The translations under genes and the position numbers were made by a program. Shown here one piece after another: positions 8,042-16,774 of a stretch of 39,634 bases of DNA (its first letter is position 1; every line of letters begins with the position of its first letter). The DNA is from Dorea_D hominis (GTDB taxonomy: Bacteria > Bacillota > Clostridia > Lachnospirales > Lachnospiraceae): NCBI RefSeq assembly GCF_014287705.1, contig NZ_JACOOY010000023.1, forward strand, positions 1-39,634, read 5' to 3'. Below the pieces are notes generated by a model. That model worked only from the letters and a program-made list of their open reading frames with translations, had not been told where the DNA came from and searched no databases.

Positions 8042-8069
8042 AGGCGGGCACAATTACCTGTACCCGCCC
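8042..8069 (-). terminator. Terminator after clpX
   Basis: On the minus strand GGGCGGGTACA (8059-8069) pairs with TGTGCCCGCCT (8042-8052), a GC-rich stem with one mismatch and a short loop. It is followed by GCTTTTATATATT. It lies 6 nt after the clpX stop and probably ends or attenuates the tig-clpP-clpX transcript before lon. Confidence 0.7.
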
Positions 8070-8074
8070 CATAA

Positions 8075-9331
8075 TTACGCACTCTCTGAACTTATCATCT
8101 CATGCTCACATACAGGTTCACCAATGCCTTTTACTACATCTTTCGTAATCCTGCACGTCTTCAACGTCTCATCGGAAGGTGCTTTATACATAATATCCAT
8201 CATGATGTTCTCCATAATTGCACGGAGTCCTCTGGCACCTGTTCTTCTCTTAAGTGACGTCTCAGCTATCTCTTCAAGCGCAGCCCTATCAAATGTAAGA
8301 TCCACACCATCAAATTCCAGCATCTTCTGATATTGTTTCACAATTGCATTCTTTGGTTCTGTTAAAATAGATATCAACGCATCACGGTCTAACATCTCCA
8401 GTGTTACATTCACCGGCACACGTCCGACCAGCTCCGGAATCAATCCGAATTTTACAAGATCCTGTGGAAGGACCTGTTTCAGCAGACGATCCACGTCATC
8501 TTCATGCTTCTCTGCAATCTCTACATTGAAACCAATAGATTTCTGATCGATACGTTTCTCAATGATCTTCTCAATTCCTTCAAACGCACCACCACAGATA
8601 AACAAAATATTCGTAGTGTCGATCTGGATCAGTTCCTGATGTGGATGTTTTCGTCCGCCCTGTGGCGGAACACTTGCCACGGTTCCTTCAATAATCTTCA
8701 ACAATGCCTGCTGTACACCTTCTCCGGATACGTCTCTTGTAATTGATGGGTTCTCGGATTTTCTAGTAATCTTATCAATCTCATCAATATATATAATTCC
8801 ATATTCTGCGCGCTCAATATCGCCATCTGCTGCCTGGATGATCTTAAGCAGAATGTTCTCAACATCTTCACCGACATAACCGGCTTCTGTAAGTGCAGTT
8901 GCATCCGCAATTGCAAATGGAACATTCAGGATCTTTGCAAGCGATTGTGCCAGAAGCGTCTTGCCACAACCAGTAGGTCCAAGCATCAGAATGTTACTCT
9001 TTGAAAGCTCCACACCGTCTCTTCCTGCCATAATCCGTTTATAATGATTATAAACTGCTACGGAAAGAACCTTCTTTGCTTCTTCCTGACCGATCACATA
9101 CTCATCAAGAAATGCTTTGATTTCTTCTGGCTTTAACAGATTGATATCTGAGAACGGATTCCATCCGGCATTACTGTCCGGATTCATCTCCTCCTCGATA
9201 ATCTCTGCGCACACTTCAACACAGTCATCACAGATATATACGCCTTCCGGTCCTGCGATCAGCTTACGCACCTGCGACTGTGTCTTATTACAAAACGAAC
9301 ATCTCACCTGATCATCGTTTCTTCCTGCCAT
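8075..9331 (-). CDS. clpX: ATP-dependent Clp protease ATP-binding subunit ClpX
   Basis: 418 residues. The N-terminal zinc-binding domain has C11-x2-C14 and C34-x2-C37, and binds adaptors and substrates. The AAA+ domain has Walker A GPTGCGKT (117-124), Walker B IIYIDEIDK, and the GYVGEDVE pore-1 loop that pulls substrate through. The conserved IGF tripeptide that docks onto ClpP is visible in QKSIGFNVE. ClpX hexamers unfold proteins and feed them into ClpP, encoded 29 nt upstream. Gene order and spacing fit one transcript with tig and clpP. Confidence 0.97.
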   Translation of the reverse strand: MAGRNDDQVRCSFCNKTQSQVRKLIAGPEGVYICDDCVEVCAEIIEEEMNPDSNAGWNPFSDINLLKPEEIKAFLDEYVIGQEEAKKVLSVAVYNHYKRIMAGRDGVELSKSNILMLGPTGCGKTLLAQSLAKILNVPFAIADATALTEAGYVGEDVENILLKIIQAADGDIERAEYGIIYIDEIDKITRKSENPSITRDVSGEGVQQALLKIIEGTVASVPPQGGRKHPHQELIQIDTTNILFICGGAFEGIEKIIEKRIDQKSIGFNVEIAEKHEDDVDRLLKQVLPQDLVKFGLIPELVGRVPVNVTLEMLDRDALISILTEPKNAIVKQYQKMLEFDGVDLTFDRAALEEIAETSLKRRTGARGLRAIMENIMMDIMYKAPSDETLKTCRITKDVVKGIGEPVCEHEMISSESA

Positions 9332-9360
9332 TTTCTCACCTCATATCCCGGAGAACCGTC

Positions 9361-9942
9361 TTAGCGACGTGTAATTACCTCGTCGATCAGACCATACTCC
9401 TTTGCTTCCTCAGCCGACATAAAGTTATCACGGTCTGTGTCCCGGCTGATGACTTCTAACGGCTGTCCTGTATTCTCTGCAAGGATCTGATTCAGTTTCT
9501 GGCGTGTTTTCAAAATATGATCAGCCGCAATCTGAATCTCTGTAGCCTGTCCCTGCGCACCACCGGATGGCTGATGGATCATAATCTCCGCATTCGGGAG
9601 TGCAAGTCTCTTTCCTTTAGTTCCACCGGAGAGAAGGAAAGAACCCATGCTTGCAGCCATACCAATACAGATTGTCTCGATATCACATTTGATATACTGC
9701 ATGGTATCATAAATTGCCATACCTGCTGTTACAGAGCCTCCCGGACTGTTGATATACAGATGAATATCTTTCTCCGGATCCTCTGCTTCAAGGAATAATA
9801 ACTGTGCTACGATCACACTCGCGGACACGTCTGTTACTTCTTCCCCTAAAAATATAATTCTGTCTTTTAATAATCTTGAATAGATATCGTAGGAGCGCTC
9901 TCCACGGCTTGTCTGTTCAATGACATAAGGTACTAAACTCAT
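9361..9942 (-). CDS. clpP: ATP-dependent Clp protease proteolytic subunit ClpP
   Basis: 193 residues, normal length. The serine-protease triad is visible: S98 in GMAASMGSF, H123 in MIHQPSGG and D172 in DTDRDNF. The oxyanion-hole glycine motif is in YINSPGGS (64-71). ClpP forms a double-heptamer barrel that degrades proteins delivered by ClpX or ClpC. It lies between tig (34-nt gap) and clpX (29-nt gap), all on the minus strand. Only one ClpP is encoded here. Confidence 0.98.
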   Translation of the reverse strand: MSLVPYVIEQTSRGERSYDIYSRLLKDRIIFLGEEVTDVSASVIVAQLLFLEAEDPEKDIHLYINSPGGSVTAGMAIYDTMQYIKCDIETICIGMAASMGSFLLSGGTKGKRLALPNAEIMIHQPSGGAQGQATEIQIAADHILKTRQKLNQILAENTGQPLEVISRDTDRDNFMSAEEAKEYGLIDEVITRR

Positions 9943-9976
9943 GTATATGCCTCCTCAATATAATATCTGCTGTTAT

Positions 9977-11263
9977 TTATTTCTCTACAGCATTTTCTAC
10001 AAGGAATGTAACAGCTTCCTGAACTGCCATATCCTCTTTCATCTGCTTCTTCTCAGCATCACCCATAAATTCTTTCAGCTTGTCAGCTTCCATCTTATAA
10101 GCTTCTGCCATCTTAGCGATCTCTTCGTCCAGTTTTTCATCGCTGATCTCGATGTTCTCAGCTTTTGCAATAGCTTCCAGTACAAGACGAGTCTCGATAC
10201 GTTTTACAGCCTGTGGCTTGAACTCTTCGTTCATCTTCTCCTCAGTCATTCCTGTGAACTGATAGTACTGCTCCATAGTCAGTCCCTGAGACTGGATTCT
10301 CTGTGCAAAATCGTTAGCCATCTGTGAAATCTGTGTATCAACCATAGCATCCGGGATCTCATAAGAAGCATTCTTAATTGCCTGCTCTACAGCCTGATCT
10401 TCCTGTTTGCGTTTTCCGTCTGTAGCTTTCTGCTCTTTGATCTTAGCTTTTACGTCTGCTTTGTACTCATCTAATGTATCGAACTCAGAAACTTCTGCCG
10501 CGAATTCATCATCGATCTCAGGAAGCTCTTTTGCTTTGATCTCGTGTACTGTGCATTTGAATACAGCTTCTTTTCCCTTCAGCTCTTCTGCATGATAATC
10601 TTCCGGGAATGTTACTTTTACTTCTACTTCTTTTTCGGCTTCTGCTCCGACAAGCTGCTCTTCAAATCCCGGGATAAATGATCCGGAACCGATAGTCAGT
10701 GGATAGTTCTCACCTTTTCCACCCTCAAATGCTTCTCCGTCTACAAACCCTTCAAAGTCAAGGATTACTTCGTCTCCATCCTGTACTGCACGGTCTTCAA
10801 CTGTTACAGTTCTTGCGTTCTTTTCAGCTTCTTCCTCGATCTTAGCTTCTACTTCTTTCTGTGTTACACGTGTAGATACTTTGTCTACTTCCAGTCCTTT
10901 GTACTCTCCAAGAGTAACTTCCGGTTTTGTAGCTACTTCTGCTGTGAAAATAAACGGTTTTCCCTTCTCAATCTGTACGATGTTGATCTCCGGTCTGGAA
11001 ACGATCTCAAGCTCGCACTCATCATAAGCATCTGCATATGCTTTTGGAATGATCTCATTTGCAGCATCATCAAAGAAGATCTCTGCTCCGTACATCTTCT
11101 CGATCATCTGACGTGGAACTTTTCCTTTACGAAATCCCGGCAGACTGATTTTGTTCTTCTGCTTCTTATACGCACTCTGAAGTGCTTTTTCTAAATCACT
11201 GGCAGGTACTTCAATTGTAAGTTTTGCCATGTTCTTTTCTAATTTTTCTACCTGTAAACTCAT
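9977..11263 (-). CDS. tig: Trigger factor, ribosome-associated chaperone and prolyl isomerase
   Basis: 428 residues with the standard three-part build. The N-terminal ribosome-binding domain has the signature GFRKGKVP (43-50), which docks near the nascent-chain exit. An FKBP-type peptidyl-prolyl isomerase domain (about 160-245, DEVILDFEGFVDGEAFEGG) follows, then a long helical C-terminal arm. It folds newly made proteins in the cytoplasm. It is the first gene of the tig-clpP-clpX transcript, with a clear promoter about 100 nt upstream and a structured leader. Confidence 0.97.
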   Translation of the reverse strand: MSLQVEKLEKNMAKLTIEVPASDLEKALQSAYKKQKNKISLPGFRKGKVPRQMIEKMYGAEIFFDDAANEIIPKAYADAYDECELEIVSRPEINIVQIEKGKPFIFTAEVATKPEVTLGEYKGLEVDKVSTRVTQKEVEAKIEEEAEKNARTVTVEDRAVQDGDEVILDFEGFVDGEAFEGGKGENYPLTIGSGSFIPGFEEQLVGAEAEKEVEVKVTFPEDYHAEELKGKEAVFKCTVHEIKAKELPEIDDEFAAEVSEFDTLDEYKADVKAKIKEQKATDGKRKQEDQAVEQAIKNASYEIPDAMVDTQISQMANDFAQRIQSQGLTMEQYYQFTGMTEEKMNEEFKPQAVKRIETRLVLEAIAKAENIEISDEKLDEEIAKMAEAYKMEADKLKEFMGDAEKKQMKEDMAVQEAVTFLVENAVEK

Positions 11264-11296
11264 GTTACAATTTCCTCCTGATTCTATTCTTTAATC

Positions 11297-11346
11297 GCGC
11301 TTTTATGCGCCTGCCCCATACGGGGTAACGATCGCCTGTTACAGGC
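11297..11346 (-). promoter_or_regulatory. tig leader with three consecutive short hairpins
   Basis: Between the tig promoter and start codon, three perfect short inverted repeats follow one another: GCCTGT-T-ACAGGC (11334-11346), CCCC-ATAC-GGGG (11314-11325) and GCGC-TTTTAT-GCGC (11297-11310). They would fold in the 5' untranslated region. None is followed by a T-run, so they are not plain terminators. I do not recognise a known RNA class. Confidence 0.5.
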
Positions 11347-11370
11347 ATATCAAATAACATTCACCACAGA

Positions 11371-11399
11371 ATTATAACACAAACATTTGCAAATATCCA
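11371..11399 (-). promoter_or_regulatory. Promoter of tig-clpP-clpX
   Basis: On the minus strand: -35 TGGATA (11394-11399), 17-bp spacer, and extended -10 TGT-TATAAT (TATAAT at 11371-11376). The start site would be near 11364, giving a leader of about 100 nt. Confidence 0.75.
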
Positions 11400-11485
11400 C
11401 CCTTAGTTTTTATCTGTGAAAAAAACTGTTTTTCCGGGAATTTCTATACATTTTCTGCAGATATTTCTGCTGCTCCCGGTGCTTT

Positions 11486-12037
11486 TTATTTTTCATATAC
11501 AATTGCTTCTGCAATCTCTCTTGACTTGTCTTCTCCAACAAGCACTTCGATTAGTTTCAGAGCAAATGCTATCGCCGTTCCTACTCCCCGGCTTGTAATA
11601 ATATTGCCATCCACTGCTACCTGTGTGCGAAGCATAACCGCTCCCTGGATCTCTGTCTCCACCCCCGGATAGCAGGTAATTCTCTTTCCTTTTAATAATC
11701 CGAGATTACCGAGCACTGTCGGAGCTGCACAGATTGCTGCTATCGGCTTTCCTTCGGCTGCAAAATCCTTTACTACGCGTCTGACACCTTCATGTGCATT
11801 AAGATTCGTTGTTCCCGGCATTCCTCCAGGCAACACGATCATATCTGATTCCACAAAGTTCACTTCTTCAAACAGATCTTCTGTCTGTATATTAATACCA
11901 TGAGCACCATGTACAGTATAATCCTCCATGATAGAAATCGTATCTACATATATCTGTGCTCTTCTGAGCAGATCAACAACGGTCAGCGCTTCGATCTCTT
12001 CAAAGCCGTCCGCCAGCAACACACTTACTTTTATCAT
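11486..12037 (-). CDS. DJ-1/PfpI family protein (DJ-1-type)
   Basis: 183 residues of the class I glutamine amidotransferase-like fold. The nucleophile-elbow cysteine is C103 in AAICAAPT, and the supporting glutamate is E16 in DGFEEIEAL, as in DJ-1, YajL and ThiJ-like proteins. Members have been described as glyoxalase III, deglycase or oxidative-stress chaperones. The sequence does not decide which activity applies. It ends about 220 nt from tig and is divergent from the CYTH gene. It probably forms its own short transcript. Confidence 0.88.
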   Translation of the reverse strand: MIKVSVLLADGFEEIEALTVVDLLRRAQIYVDTISIMEDYTVHGAHGINIQTEDLFEEVNFVESDMIVLPGGMPGTTNLNAHEGVRRVVKDFAAEGKPIAAICAAPTVLGNLGLLKGKRITCYPGVETEIQGAVMLRTQVAVDGNIITSRGVGTAIAFALKLIEVLVGEDKSREIAEAIVYEK

Positions 12038-12097
12038 TCCTTTTTCTTCCTTTCATCGTATTTTTTGCATTTTTCTTCCAATATAAATATTAACACC

Positions 12098-12127
12098 GTT
12101 TACTTTTTGTGTAAACTATATTATCAT
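12098..12127 (+). promoter_or_regulatory. Probable promoter of the CYTH gene with a palindrome over the -35
   Basis: TTTACT (12099-12104), a 17-bp spacer and TATCAT (12122-12127) fit a moderate plus-strand promoter. GTTTAC-7 nt-GTAAAC (12098-12103 and 12111-12116) is a perfect 6-bp inverted repeat covering the -35 and spacer. It could be an operator for either divergent gene. Confidence 0.4.
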
Positions 12128-12169
12128 TAGTACAGAACTGTATGTCGTATCAAAAAAGGGGGACTCCTA

Positions 12170-12619
12170 TTGGAAATCGAGCGCAAATATCTAATCCGAC
12201 ACTTACCGGCACATCTGCGTCTGGATTCTTTTTCTTGTCGAATCATTGAGCAGGGTTATCTAAACACAACCCCCGTCATTCGTATCCGCAAAGACAATGA
12301 CAAATATGAACTCACTTACAAATCTTCCGGTCTTATGACCAGGGAAGAATACAATCTTCCGCTTACAGAAAAAGCATATCTTCATCTGTTGCCGAAGATT
12401 GACGGAAGACTGATTCGCAAGAAGCGGTATATGATTCCTTTATCCGATATTCTGACGATCGAGCTTGATCTTTTCGAAGGGGATCTTGCTCCACTCATCC
12501 TTGCCGAAGTAGAATTTCCGGATGAAACAAGTGCCAATACTTTCTGCGCACCTGACTGGTTCGGAAAGGATGTTACCTTCTCCGGTGAATACCACAACAG
12601 CAATCTCAGCAAGATGTAG
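12170..12619 (+). CDS. CYTH-domain protein (triphosphate-binding, adenylate cyclase class IV-like)
   Basis: 149 residues starting with TTG at 12170, preceded by AGGGGG; no ATG gives the conserved beginning. The N-terminus carries the family motif ExExK as E2-I-E4-R-K6. The tunnel residues follow: R-x-R (RIRKDN), K in ELTYKSS, the central RKKRY, and the late E-x-E (LAEVEFP) that bind triphosphate and metal. Bacterial members are usually inorganic triphosphatases or proteins of unknown role. A cyclase activity should not be assumed. It stands alone between a divergent DJ-1 gene and an XRE regulator. Confidence 0.88.
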   Translation: MEIERKYLIRHLPAHLRLDSFSCRIIEQGYLNTTPVIRIRKDNDKYELTYKSSGLMTREEYNLPLTEKAYLHLLPKIDGRLIRKKRYMIPLSDILTIELDLFEGDLAPLILAEVEFPDETSANTFCAPDWFGKDVTFSGEYHNSNLSKM

Positions 12620-12669
12620 CAGCAACTTTTTGTTTAAAATACTCTTTTGAAACATTTCGGTGCAAACAA

Positions 12670-12697
12670 AGCAATTTTTTTAGTAAATTGCTATACT
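12670..12697 (+). promoter_or_regulatory. XRE gene promoter inside an inverted repeat (candidate autoregulatory operator)
   Basis: AGCAATTT (12670-12677) and AAATTGCT (12685-12692) are perfect 8-bp arms with a 7-nt gap. The right arm runs into an extended -10, TGC-TATACT (12692-12697). A good -35 is not visible. A repressor bound here would cover the promoter of the following regulator gene. Confidence 0.5.
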
Positions 12698-12730
12698 AAC
12701 TAACATACACTCAAGCACGGAGGTGATACC

Positions 12731-13129
12731 ATGTCCAATATACAGCTTGCTAATAACTTACGATTTTTAAGGACAAAACACAAACTGACTCAGGATGATC
12801 TGAGCAGTCTGCTGAATATCTCCAGACAGGCTTATTCAAATTATGAAACGAGCAAACGAACCCCGGATCTGGATTCGCTGTTACATATATCCAGATTTTA
12901 TCGGATTTCTATCGATGAACTGGTCCTTGATAATCTTCAGAGTACTTATCACACAAGCGCTTTGAAAACCGGAGAAGAATATATTCCGTATGTAGTTATG
13001 GCAAAAGAAAAAAATACCGGCAATTCCATTTATCTTTCCAGAGAAGAGCTTGACTTTATTATTAAATATCGTGCACTCTCTGAAGAAAACAAACAGATTC
13101 TTGCCGGTTTTCTTTCAAACAAACCTTAA
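12731..13129 (+). CDS. XRE-family transcriptional regulator
   Basis: 132 residues. The N-terminal 65 residues form a Cro/C1-type helix-turn-helix (LRFLRTKHKLTQDDLSSLL, then NISRQAYSNYETSKRTPDLD), followed by ISIDELVLDN, typical of XRE regulators. The C-terminal half (about 70-132) has no domain I recognise. It may serve in dimerisation or sensing. The start follows GGAGGTGATACC. The gene converges on lysC with a 7-nt gap. The promoter overlaps an inverted repeat, which suggests autoregulation. Targets are unknown. Confidence 0.88.
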   Translation: MSNIQLANNLRFLRTKHKLTQDDLSSLLNISRQAYSNYETSKRTPDLDSLLHISRFYRISIDELVLDNLQSTYHTSALKTGEEYIPYVVMAKEKNTGNSIYLSREELDFIIKYRALSEENKQILAGFLSNKP

Positions 13130-13136
13130 CAGACGA

Positions 13137-14345
13137 TTATTCCGTCATAATGAATCCATCATGTACTGCGTTCATCGCTTTCTCGATGTCTTTCTCATCT
13201 ACCAGTACAGTAATTCTGATTTCAGAAGTCGAGATCATATTAATATTAACCCTTGAGTTGTAGAGAGATTCGAACATCTTGGCTGCAACTCCCGGGTTAC
13301 TCATCATTCCAGCTCCAACCACTGATAATTTTGCAACATTCTTATTACAAGTAATCTCCTGAATCGTCAGACGCTCCTTGTTCTCGTTCAGTATTTCAAG
13401 TGCACGATCCAGATCATCTGATGCAACCGTAAAGGAAATATCTTTTGTTCCTTCTCTTCCTACAGACTGGAGAATAATATCTACATTAATATTGTTCTTT
13501 GCAAGTGTATTAAATATTACAAATGCCGTGCCCGGTTTATCTTCTACACCGATCACTGAAATTCTGGCTGTATTTGCATCTGCTGCGACTCCCGTTACTA
13601 ACAGTTTTTCCATCTTGGCTGCCTCCTTGACTACTGTTCCTTCTGCCTCTGTCAGGCTGGAACGTACTACTAATTCTACATTATATTTCTTTGCCATCTC
13701 TACGGAACGGTTGTGCAATACTTTGGCTCCCAGACTTGCCAGCTCCAGCATCTCGTCATATGTGATGACATCGAGTTTTCTTGCATTCTTTACTACACGT
13801 GGATCTGCTGTATAAACACCTTCAACATCTGTATAAATCTCGCATTTATCTGCATGAAGAACTGAAGCCAGCGCAACTGCTGTTGTGTCAGATCCACCAC
13901 GTCCCAGAGTCGTAATATCATCGTATTTGTTAACTCCCTGAAAACCAGTGACAATAACAATCTTCCGGGAATCCAGTTCATGCTGGATACGCTCTGTATC
14001 TACGCGTTTAAAACGAGCATTTCCATATCTGGATGTAGAATGCATCATAACCTGAAATGCATTCAAGGATACCGCCGGAACATCCAGTGCCTGCATCGCC
14101 ATAGCCATAAGCGATACGGATACCTGCTCTCCGGTTGTCAGAAGCATATCCAGTTCTCGCTTCTTAGCATCCGGATTAATATCATGTGCCATTTCTATCA
14201 GATTATCTGTAGTATCTCCCATTGCAGATAATACAACTACTACATCATGTCCTGCTTTATAATCTTCAATGCATCGTCTGGCAACATTGAAAATACGTTC
14301 TTTATTCGCAACAGAACTGCCGCCGAATTTCTTTACAATTAACAT
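13137..14345 (-). CDS. lysC: Aspartate kinase
   Basis: 402 residues, a monofunctional aspartokinase. The N-terminal kinase domain begins with VKKFGGSSVAN (4-14), the nucleotide/aspartate signature, and has GRGGSDTTAVALA near 147-160 (a family signature). Two C-terminal ACT domains (about 265-402) are expected to bind allosteric amino acids. It makes aspartyl-4-phosphate, the first step to lysine, threonine, methionine and diaminopimelate. It lies 17 nt downstream of hom and is probably co-transcribed with it. dapA and dapB of the same pathway are about 8 kb away. Which end product inhibits it cannot be read from the sequence. Confidence 0.95.
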   Translation of the reverse strand: MLIVKKFGGSSVANKERIFNVARRCIEDYKAGHDVVVVLSAMGDTTDNLIEMAHDINPDAKKRELDMLLTTGEQVSVSLMAMAMQALDVPAVSLNAFQVMMHSTSRYGNARFKRVDTERIQHELDSRKIVIVTGFQGVNKYDDITTLGRGGSDTTAVALASVLHADKCEIYTDVEGVYTADPRVVKNARKLDVITYDEMLELASLGAKVLHNRSVEMAKKYNVELVVRSSLTEAEGTVVKEAAKMEKLLVTGVAADANTARISVIGVEDKPGTAFVIFNTLAKNNINVDIILQSVGREGTKDISFTVASDDLDRALEILNENKERLTIQEITCNKNVAKLSVVGAGMMSNPGVAAKMFESLYNSRVNINMISTSEIRITVLVDEKDIEKAMNAVHDGFIMTE

Positions 14346-14362
14346 TCGCTTGCCCTCTTTTC

Positions 14363-15592
14363 TTATGCTTTCTGATCTTCAATCCTTATCATATGTAAGA
14401 TCTGATCTTTGTACCGGTTTGCTCTTGTATCATAATCACCTTCCATCATAACCGGCGTTACAATTCCAAATTCACCTTCTAATCCCGGGACTTTCACGAT
14501 TTCGATCTCTCCAAAGGAATATTCCAGATCTTTCCGCATCTCTTCTTCATCACCTTTCATGCGGATGAAGAATCTGCGTTTGGCATCACCTTTATCTTCC
14601 AGCGTCAGTTTTTCCTGTTTCCACATTGTCATAATATTGCGGTTCAGGTGTTTTGCTGCATCTACAACATCTGCTACAACTGCACTTGCTGTCGGCAGTT
14701 TACCGGCACCGCTTCCATAAAACATTGCATCACCAAGAACATTACCATGTACAAAAATCGCATTGAACACTCCATTTACATTGTACAGTGGATGTTCCGG
14801 ATAAAGCATGCAAGGCGCAACGATCGCATGCAGTCTGCTGCCGTCTCTCTTGCTGGAAGCGAGCAGCTTGATCGTTGTTCCCATTGTCTTGGCGTATTTC
14901 ATATCCTCTGTCGTGATCTTTGTAATTCCTTCACAGTAAATGTCTTCAAAGTCAACCTGATTTCCACTGATCAGAGAAGATAAAATTGCAATTTTACGGC
15001 AGGCATCATATCCTTCCACATCCGCTTCCGGATTGCGCTCCGCATAACCATTCGCCTGCGCCTCTTTCAGAACCGTGTCATAATCAGCTCCTTCATAGAA
15101 CATCTTTGTCAGCATATAATTTGTTGTACCATTTAAAATACCTGTGATCTCTTCAATTTCGTCCGCTGTCAGAGATGAATTGAGCGGACGGATGATCGGG
15201 ATTCCGCCACCTACGCTTGCTTCAAACAGAAAATTAATGTTCTTTTCTTTTGCAATCGACAACAGCTCTGCACCGTGTTTCGCTACAAGAGCCTTGTTTG
15301 AAGTTGCAACGCTTTTTCCTGCCAGAAGACTTCTCTTTACAAATGTATAAGCAGGTTCAATTCCCCCCATCACTTCTACAACAATATTAATCTCTTCATC
15401 CTGTATGATCGTCTCAAAATCATGGACAATCTTCTCCTGCACCGGATCTCCCGGAAAATCTTTCAGATCCAGGACATACTTTACCTGAAGTTTCTCACCA
15501 ATTCTCTGATTAATTCCTGCTCCATTTGTATCAATTACTTCTACGACACCGGAGCCTACGGTTCCATAACCCAAAACTGCAATATTTACCAT
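14363..15592 (-). CDS. hom: Homoserine dehydrogenase
   Basis: 409 residues. The N-terminal Rossmann motif is LGYGTVGSGV (7-16). The catalytic domain contains GGGIPIIRPLN and EAQANGYAERNPEADVEGYDACRK, a homoserine dehydrogenase signature. A C-terminal ACT domain (about 330-409) is expected to sense threonine. The enzyme reduces aspartate semialdehyde to homoserine for threonine and methionine. It sits between prfB (11-nt gap) and lysC (17-nt gap), so it is likely transcribed from the secA-prfB side. Confidence 0.95.
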   Translation of the reverse strand: MVNIAVLGYGTVGSGVVEVIDTNGAGINQRIGEKLQVKYVLDLKDFPGDPVQEKIVHDFETIIQDEEINIVVEVMGGIEPAYTFVKRSLLAGKSVATSNKALVAKHGAELLSIAKEKNINFLFEASVGGGIPIIRPLNSSLTADEIEEITGILNGTTNYMLTKMFYEGADYDTVLKEAQANGYAERNPEADVEGYDACRKIAILSSLISGNQVDFEDIYCEGITKITTEDMKYAKTMGTTIKLLASSKRDGSRLHAIVAPCMLYPEHPLYNVNGVFNAIFVHGNVLGDAMFYGSGAGKLPTASAVVADVVDAAKHLNRNIMTMWKQEKLTLEDKGDAKRRFFIRMKGDEEEMRKDLEYSFGEIEIVKVPGLEGEFGIVTPVMMEGDYDTRANRYKDQILHMIRIEDQKA

Positions 15593-15603
15593 ATATCTCT
15601 CCT

Positions 15604-16711
15604 TTATCTTTCCGCTTTCTGTTTCAGATATGCATTAATAAATGCGTCAATATCCCCATCCAGCACCGCATTTACATTACTGTTTTCCTGACCGGTTCTG
15701 TGATCCTTGACAAGTGTATACGGCTGCATTACATAAGATCTTATCTGGTTTCCAAATCCAATCTCCTTGATCTCACCACGGATATCTGACACTTTTTCTG
15801 CCTGTTCCTGCTCTTTCATAAGCTGAAGCTTTGCTTTCAGCATCTGCATCGCTTTTTCTTTGTTGTGATGCTGCGAGCGTTCGTTCTGGCACTGCACAAC
15901 AATCCCGGTAGGCAGATGCGTAATACGAATTGCCGAAGATGTCTTATTAACATGCTGACCACCCGCACCGCTGGCACGGTATGTGTCGATCTTCAGATCC
16001 TCATCTGCAATGTCAATATCAATATCATCTTCTATGTCTGGAACAACATCACAGGAAGCAAATGATGTCTGCCGTTTTCCTGCCGAATTAAACGGCGAAA
16101 TACGAACCAGACGGTGTACGCCTTTTTCAGATTTCAAATAGCCATAGGCATTCTCACCATTCACTTCAAACGTTACTGTCTTAATTCCGGTAATATCTCC
16201 ATCCAGATAATCCAGTACTTTCAACGCGAACCCTCTCTGTTCTGCCCAGCGGTTATACATACGATAGAGCATACCTGCCCAGTCACAGGATTCGGTTCCT
16301 CCGGCGCCTGCGTGAATCGTCATGATCGCATTGCAGGAATCATATTCACCTGACAACAATGTCTGGATACGAAGTTCTTCAAAAAGCGTTTCGAACTTCT
16401 TCCATTCCTGTTCAATTTCTTTCACTACAGAAGGATCCTCTTCTTCATATCCCATTTCCAGAAGAATCGCTACATCTTCATATCCAGTATAAAGCGTGCG
16501 GATCTTCTCTGTAAGTTCTTTCAGATCCTTCAGTTCTTTCATAATCTTCTGGGATTCTTCCGGATCATTCCAGAAATCTGGTTCCTCTACCTTGCGCTCC
16601 AGCTCTTCGATCCTTTTCTCCTTGCCGGCGACGTCAAAGTGAATCCCTCATCTCGGCAAGAGGTTCTTCGTAAGCATTATAAATGCTCTTAAGCTGATCT
16701 AATTCAACCAC
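15604..16711 (-). CDS. prfB: Peptide chain release factor 2, made by programmed +1 frameshift
   Basis: The gene is in two frames. The GTG at 16709-16711 (RBS AGAGGTGA) starts 25 codons, VVELDQLKSIYNAYEEPLAE then MRDSL, ending at an in-frame TGA (16634-16636). The frame then shifts +1 at CTT TGA C and continues from 16635 to the stop at 15604. The total is 368 residues, normal for RF2. The second part carries the GGQ motif (SGAGGQHVNKT) that drives peptide release, and SPFNSAGKRQTSFAS in the codon-recognition region. RF2 reads UGA and UAA, and low RF2 promotes the shift, so synthesis is self-limiting. It lies 63 nt downstream of secA, the conserved Firmicute order. Confidence 0.96.
16633..16648 (-). 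other. RF2 programmed +1 frameshift site
   Basis: On the minus strand AGG GAT TCA CTT TGA C: slippery CTT, in-frame TGA stop (16634-16636) followed by C, and an upstream AGGG that can pair with the 16S anti-Shine-Dalgarno. Both frames around it give conserved RF2 sequence, so it is not a sequencing error. Confidence 0.93.
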
Positions 16712-16774
16712 TTTTGCTTCACCTCTTTCTTTTTTATATTTTCATTTTTGTATTCTGTTTACAGGCTGTGGCTC

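Noticed and set aside
15604..16542. RF2 as a truncated 312-residue protein
   Set aside because: Conserved sequence continues upstream to a GTG through a canonical CTT TGA C shift site.
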